The notes below the pieces were generated by a model. The model saw nothing but the letters and a program-made list of their open reading frames with translations, ran no database searches and was not told where the DNA came from. The position numbers and the translations under genes are program-made. This document shows positions 42,559 to 44,298 of a stretch of DNA of 44,298 nucleotides, piece by piece; position 1 is the stretch's first letter, and each line of letters begins with the position of its first letter. Source of the stretch: an uncultured Bacilli bacterium (lineage in GTDB: Bacteria; Bacillota_I; Bacilli_A; RF39; UBA660); the NCBI GenBank assembly GCA_947629375.1, contig CANRDN010000015.1, forward strand, positions 1 to 44,298, written 5' to 3'.

Positions 42559-43698
42559 TTATAATTTCTTAATGTTCTTTTCGATATGTCTATCTCTTAT
42601 TCTAACTATAACAATAATTATTAAGACAACTGCTGTAATTGCAAGAAAGACTTCGACGATTAATTTTTTCTGTTCAGAAGTAATAACAATTTTAGGTTCT
42701 TCTTTTTCTTCTTCCTTTTCCTTTACTTCCTCTTCTTTAGAAACATTAATTATATAACTTCTAACTTCTCCTTCAAGCGATGTTACTTCAATTACTACTT
42801 TATTGTTATTCTCTTCGAAGTTTTCAGCACCTGTTATCGTATATGTTGCTTTATCACTTTCTGTTTTAGCAGTTATATTAAGACTTGTTACTTCGTTAGA
42901 AACATTTATTTTATATATATTTTGATATTTATCAAATTCTAGTTCATAACCTTCGATAGTAAGTGATTCAAGATAGTTGTTTTTCTCTTCCTTAGTAGGT
43001 GTCTCACTTCTTCTTAAATGTTTTAATCTATCGTTCATTCCTTCTGTTACTTCTTTTTTTGTAAGTTCTAAAATGTTGGAACTTGATTTATCAGAGCTAG
43101 TAGCTATCGAAGTTTTATTTTTCACTTCATTATTTGATTTAGCTATTTCTACTGCATATTTAGTTTTATCAGTACCACTTTCTGTAAGTAATGTAAAGTT
43201 GTTATCTAGAACATCTTTATTTATATCAGTAATCATATTTAAAAGGATTCCTGTGTAATTACTAATATTTATTTCTCCTTTTGTAGCTGTAGTGTTATTT
43301 ACTGAAAAAGTAATACTTGCAGTATAAGTCTCACAAAAAAGTACTTTGTCACTACATTTACTCTTTTCGTAATCATTTTTTAAAGTGCTATAAAGGTAAT
43401 ATTGTCCATCTGTTGTAATTAAAATACTTGAATTAAAGGCATCACTAGAAGTTACTTTAGTAATAGTAAAATCTTTATCGTTAAAGTTAAGTTCTGTAAG
43501 TACTCCATAAATACCTAAAGATTTAGGATTGTTTTCTACTACATCTTTAAACTGCATATTTATAGTTAAAGTAAAATCTTCTCCTGTTGTAACTTTAGTA
43601 GGTCCACTAAGTGTGACATTTGTTGTATTTTCTGCTTTAACAGTAAACGGCAATAAAAAAATAAATAACGAAATTAATAATAATATTTTATTCTTCAT
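42559..43698 (-). CDS. second cohesin-like/cadherin-like membrane protein (379 aa)
   Basis: The signal peptide covers about 1-22 (ending VKAEN). Residues about 23-150 form a beta-rich, cohesin-like module (VTLSGPTKVTTGEDFTLTI, VLTELNFNDKDFTITKV). A cadherin-like beta-sandwich (about 255-330, LESLTIEGYELEFDKYQN to SYIINVSK) follows. Then come a Glu/Lys-rich linker, one membrane helix (about 350-370) and a short basic tail. The order of domains copies the 514-aa protein at 7816, minus the long cytoplasmic tail. The start is ATG 43698 with AAAGGAGG upstream; the longer frame begins without a ribosome binding site. It may offer another docking point for dockerin proteins (inference). Confidence 0.72.
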   Translation of the reverse strand: MKNKILLLISLFIFLLPFTVKAENTTNVTLSGPTKVTTGEDFTLTINMQFKDVVENNPKSLGIYGVLTELNFNDKDFTITKVTSSDAFNSSILITTDGQYYLYSTLKNDYEKSKCSDKVLFCETYTASITFSVNNTTATKGEINISNYTGILLNMITDINKDVLDNNFTLLTESGTDKTKYAVEIAKSNNEVKNKTSIATSSDKSSSNILELTKKEVTEGMNDRLKHLRRSETPTKEEKNNYLESLTIEGYELEFDKYQNIYKINVSNEVTSLNITAKTESDKATYTITGAENFEENNNKVVIEVTSLEGEVRSYIINVSKEEEVKEKEEEKEEPKIVITSEQKKLIVEVFLAITAVVLIIIVIVRIRDRHIEKNIKKL

Positions 43699-43740
43699 AG
43701 GTCCTCCTTTAATATTGCAATAAAATTGTATCAAAAAAAT

Positions 43741-43883
43741 ATAAAATAATCTAGAACAAAGTGATTTATAAATAAATCACGTCCAAACTTCACAGTTTGG
43801 TTTTTCTCCTTCATAGGATAATTCTACCCTCCAGAGACCAATTTCCGATAGTCGCTACCGTACCTATATTTTTTTATTTATTT
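43741..43883 (-). ncRNA. putative omega RNA / right end of an IS605-type element
   Basis: Directly behind the tnpB stop the minus strand folds into successive hairpins: CGGTAG/CTATCG near 43846-43861, a long imperfect stem with GGAGG and TCCTT blocks (about 43805-43836), CCAAACT/AGTTTGG (43783-43789 with 43794-43800) and GTGATTTAT/ATAAATCAC (43761-43769 with 43772-43780). Position and dense structure match the reRNA/omega RNA and right end of IS200/IS605 elements, where the guide would follow the last stem. No covariance check was possible. Confidence 0.5.
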
Positions 43884-44258
43884 TTAAACCATTTGTCCTA
43901 TATATTTTCTAATTCCTTCTGTTAATATATTTATACTTGCATTTATATCTCTATCCATCTCATTTTTACATTCTTCGCATACGAAACTTCTTATTCTTAA
44001 ATCTTTTAGTTCTTTCTTTCTATTTCCACATATACTACATATCTGACTACTTGGATAATATGTATCTATTTTTATCAGCTTTTTATTCTCCCATAGACAC
44101 TTGTACTCCAATTGTCTTATTATTTCTCCTAAAGAACTATTGGCTATTCTTTTTGATAAATGATTCTTTCCTTCTTCTATCATTTCTTTTATCTTTAACG
44201 TTTCACATACGATTATGTCATTGTTAAAGTCAATATAAAAATGTAATATTTGGGCCAT
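43884..44258 (-). pseudogene. tnpB: 5'-truncated TnpB (IS200/IS605 RNA-guided nuclease), C-terminal part
   Basis: Only the C-terminal third is present. The RuvC-II segment (IVCETLKIKEM with its Glu), the EIIRQLEYKCLWENKK helix, YYPSSQICSICGNRKKEL and FVCEECKNEMDRDINASINI follow in order: a four-Cys zinc ribbon and then the RuvC-III Asp. Intact TnpB is about 370-400 aa. The N-terminal half with the RuvC-I Asp is missing, and an in-frame stop lies about 20 bases upstream of the ATG at 44258. The protein cannot be an active nuclease. Insertion remnant next to the cohesin-like gene. Confidence 0.88.
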
Positions 44259-44264
44259 ATAATT

Positions 44265-44286
44265 ATGTAGGAAAACCTACATTTTT
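44265..44286 (+). other. short perfect hairpin upstream of the tnpB fragment
   Basis: ATGTAGG (44265-44271) and CCTACAT (44276-44282) pair around AAAA and are followed by five T on the plus strand. It could be a plus-strand terminator or an end hairpin of the mobile element. Confidence 0.5.
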
Positions 44287-44298
44287 AAATGAGCCTTA

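Noticed and set aside
43884-44258. Complete small zinc-ribbon gene
   Set aside because: The order of motifs is that of the C-terminal part of TnpB and the frame is blocked just upstream, so a truncated transposon gene is the better reading.

Overview
The window is strongly AT-rich and reads as a chromosomal segment of a spore-forming, low-GC Bacillota. The grounds are a class B (Bacillus-type) RNase P RNA, spoIVA next to hup, a SpoVIF-like gene, recU-ponA and dnaD-nth gene pairs, GpsB, RNase J plus RNase Y, and strong GGAGG ribosome binding sites. TGA acts as a stop (clearest at 40350), so the code is the standard one and not the Mollicutes code. The many surface proteins with dockerin, cohesin-like, cadherin-like and Cys-rich repeats suggest an uncultured gut Bacilli/Erysipelotrichia-like lineage; that placement is inference.

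Layout. (1) 204-5453, minus: a giant secreted protein with a type IV prepilin N-terminus and a long Cys-rich repeat array. (2) 5727-11418, plus: a three-gene surface operon, namely a glucosaminidase ending in a type I dockerin, a membrane protein with a cohesin-like domain, and a LytR-CpsA-Psr protein with a PASTA domain. (3) 11567-17979: housekeeping genes rnjA (plus), then rny, recA with an SOS box, pgsA, a RodZ-like gene, rnpB and gpsB (minus). (4) 18165-21579, plus: recU-ponA. (5) 21616-26249, minus: a cca-dnaD-nth-ZIP transporter-CPBP protease operon. (6) 26327-31195, minus: a lipoprotein, hup, spoIVA with a sigma-E-like promoter, murI, a SpoVIF-like gene and two membrane-anchored unknowns. 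(7) 31239-36859, minus: a type VII secretion-like cluster of small helical and WXG-like proteins, a larger putative effector, a GNAT protein and a protein with about 17 tandem 24-residue SHOCT-like repeats; no secretion ATPase is present here. (8) 36948-42492, minus: der, ysxC, an NrnA-type phosphoesterase, ackA and small unknowns. (9) 42559-44298: a second cohesin-like/cadherin-like membrane protein, then a 5'-truncated IS605-type TnpB with a structured 3' tail that looks like an omega RNA and right end.

How the genes may work together. The clearest functional idea is region 2. The dockerin-bearing wall hydrolase could be held at the membrane by the cohesin-like protein made from the next gene, with a wall-polymer ligase (LCP) in the same operon. 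Region 7 looks like a substrate island for a type VII (ESX/Yuk) secretion system encoded elsewhere. Regions 3 and 4 gather cell-wall growth and division functions (GpsB, RodZ-like, PBP1, PgsA) with RNA processing (RNase J, RNase Y, RNase P). There are no tRNAs, rRNAs or CRISPR arrays that I can see. Outside genes, the only gap over 300 bases is filled by rnpB.
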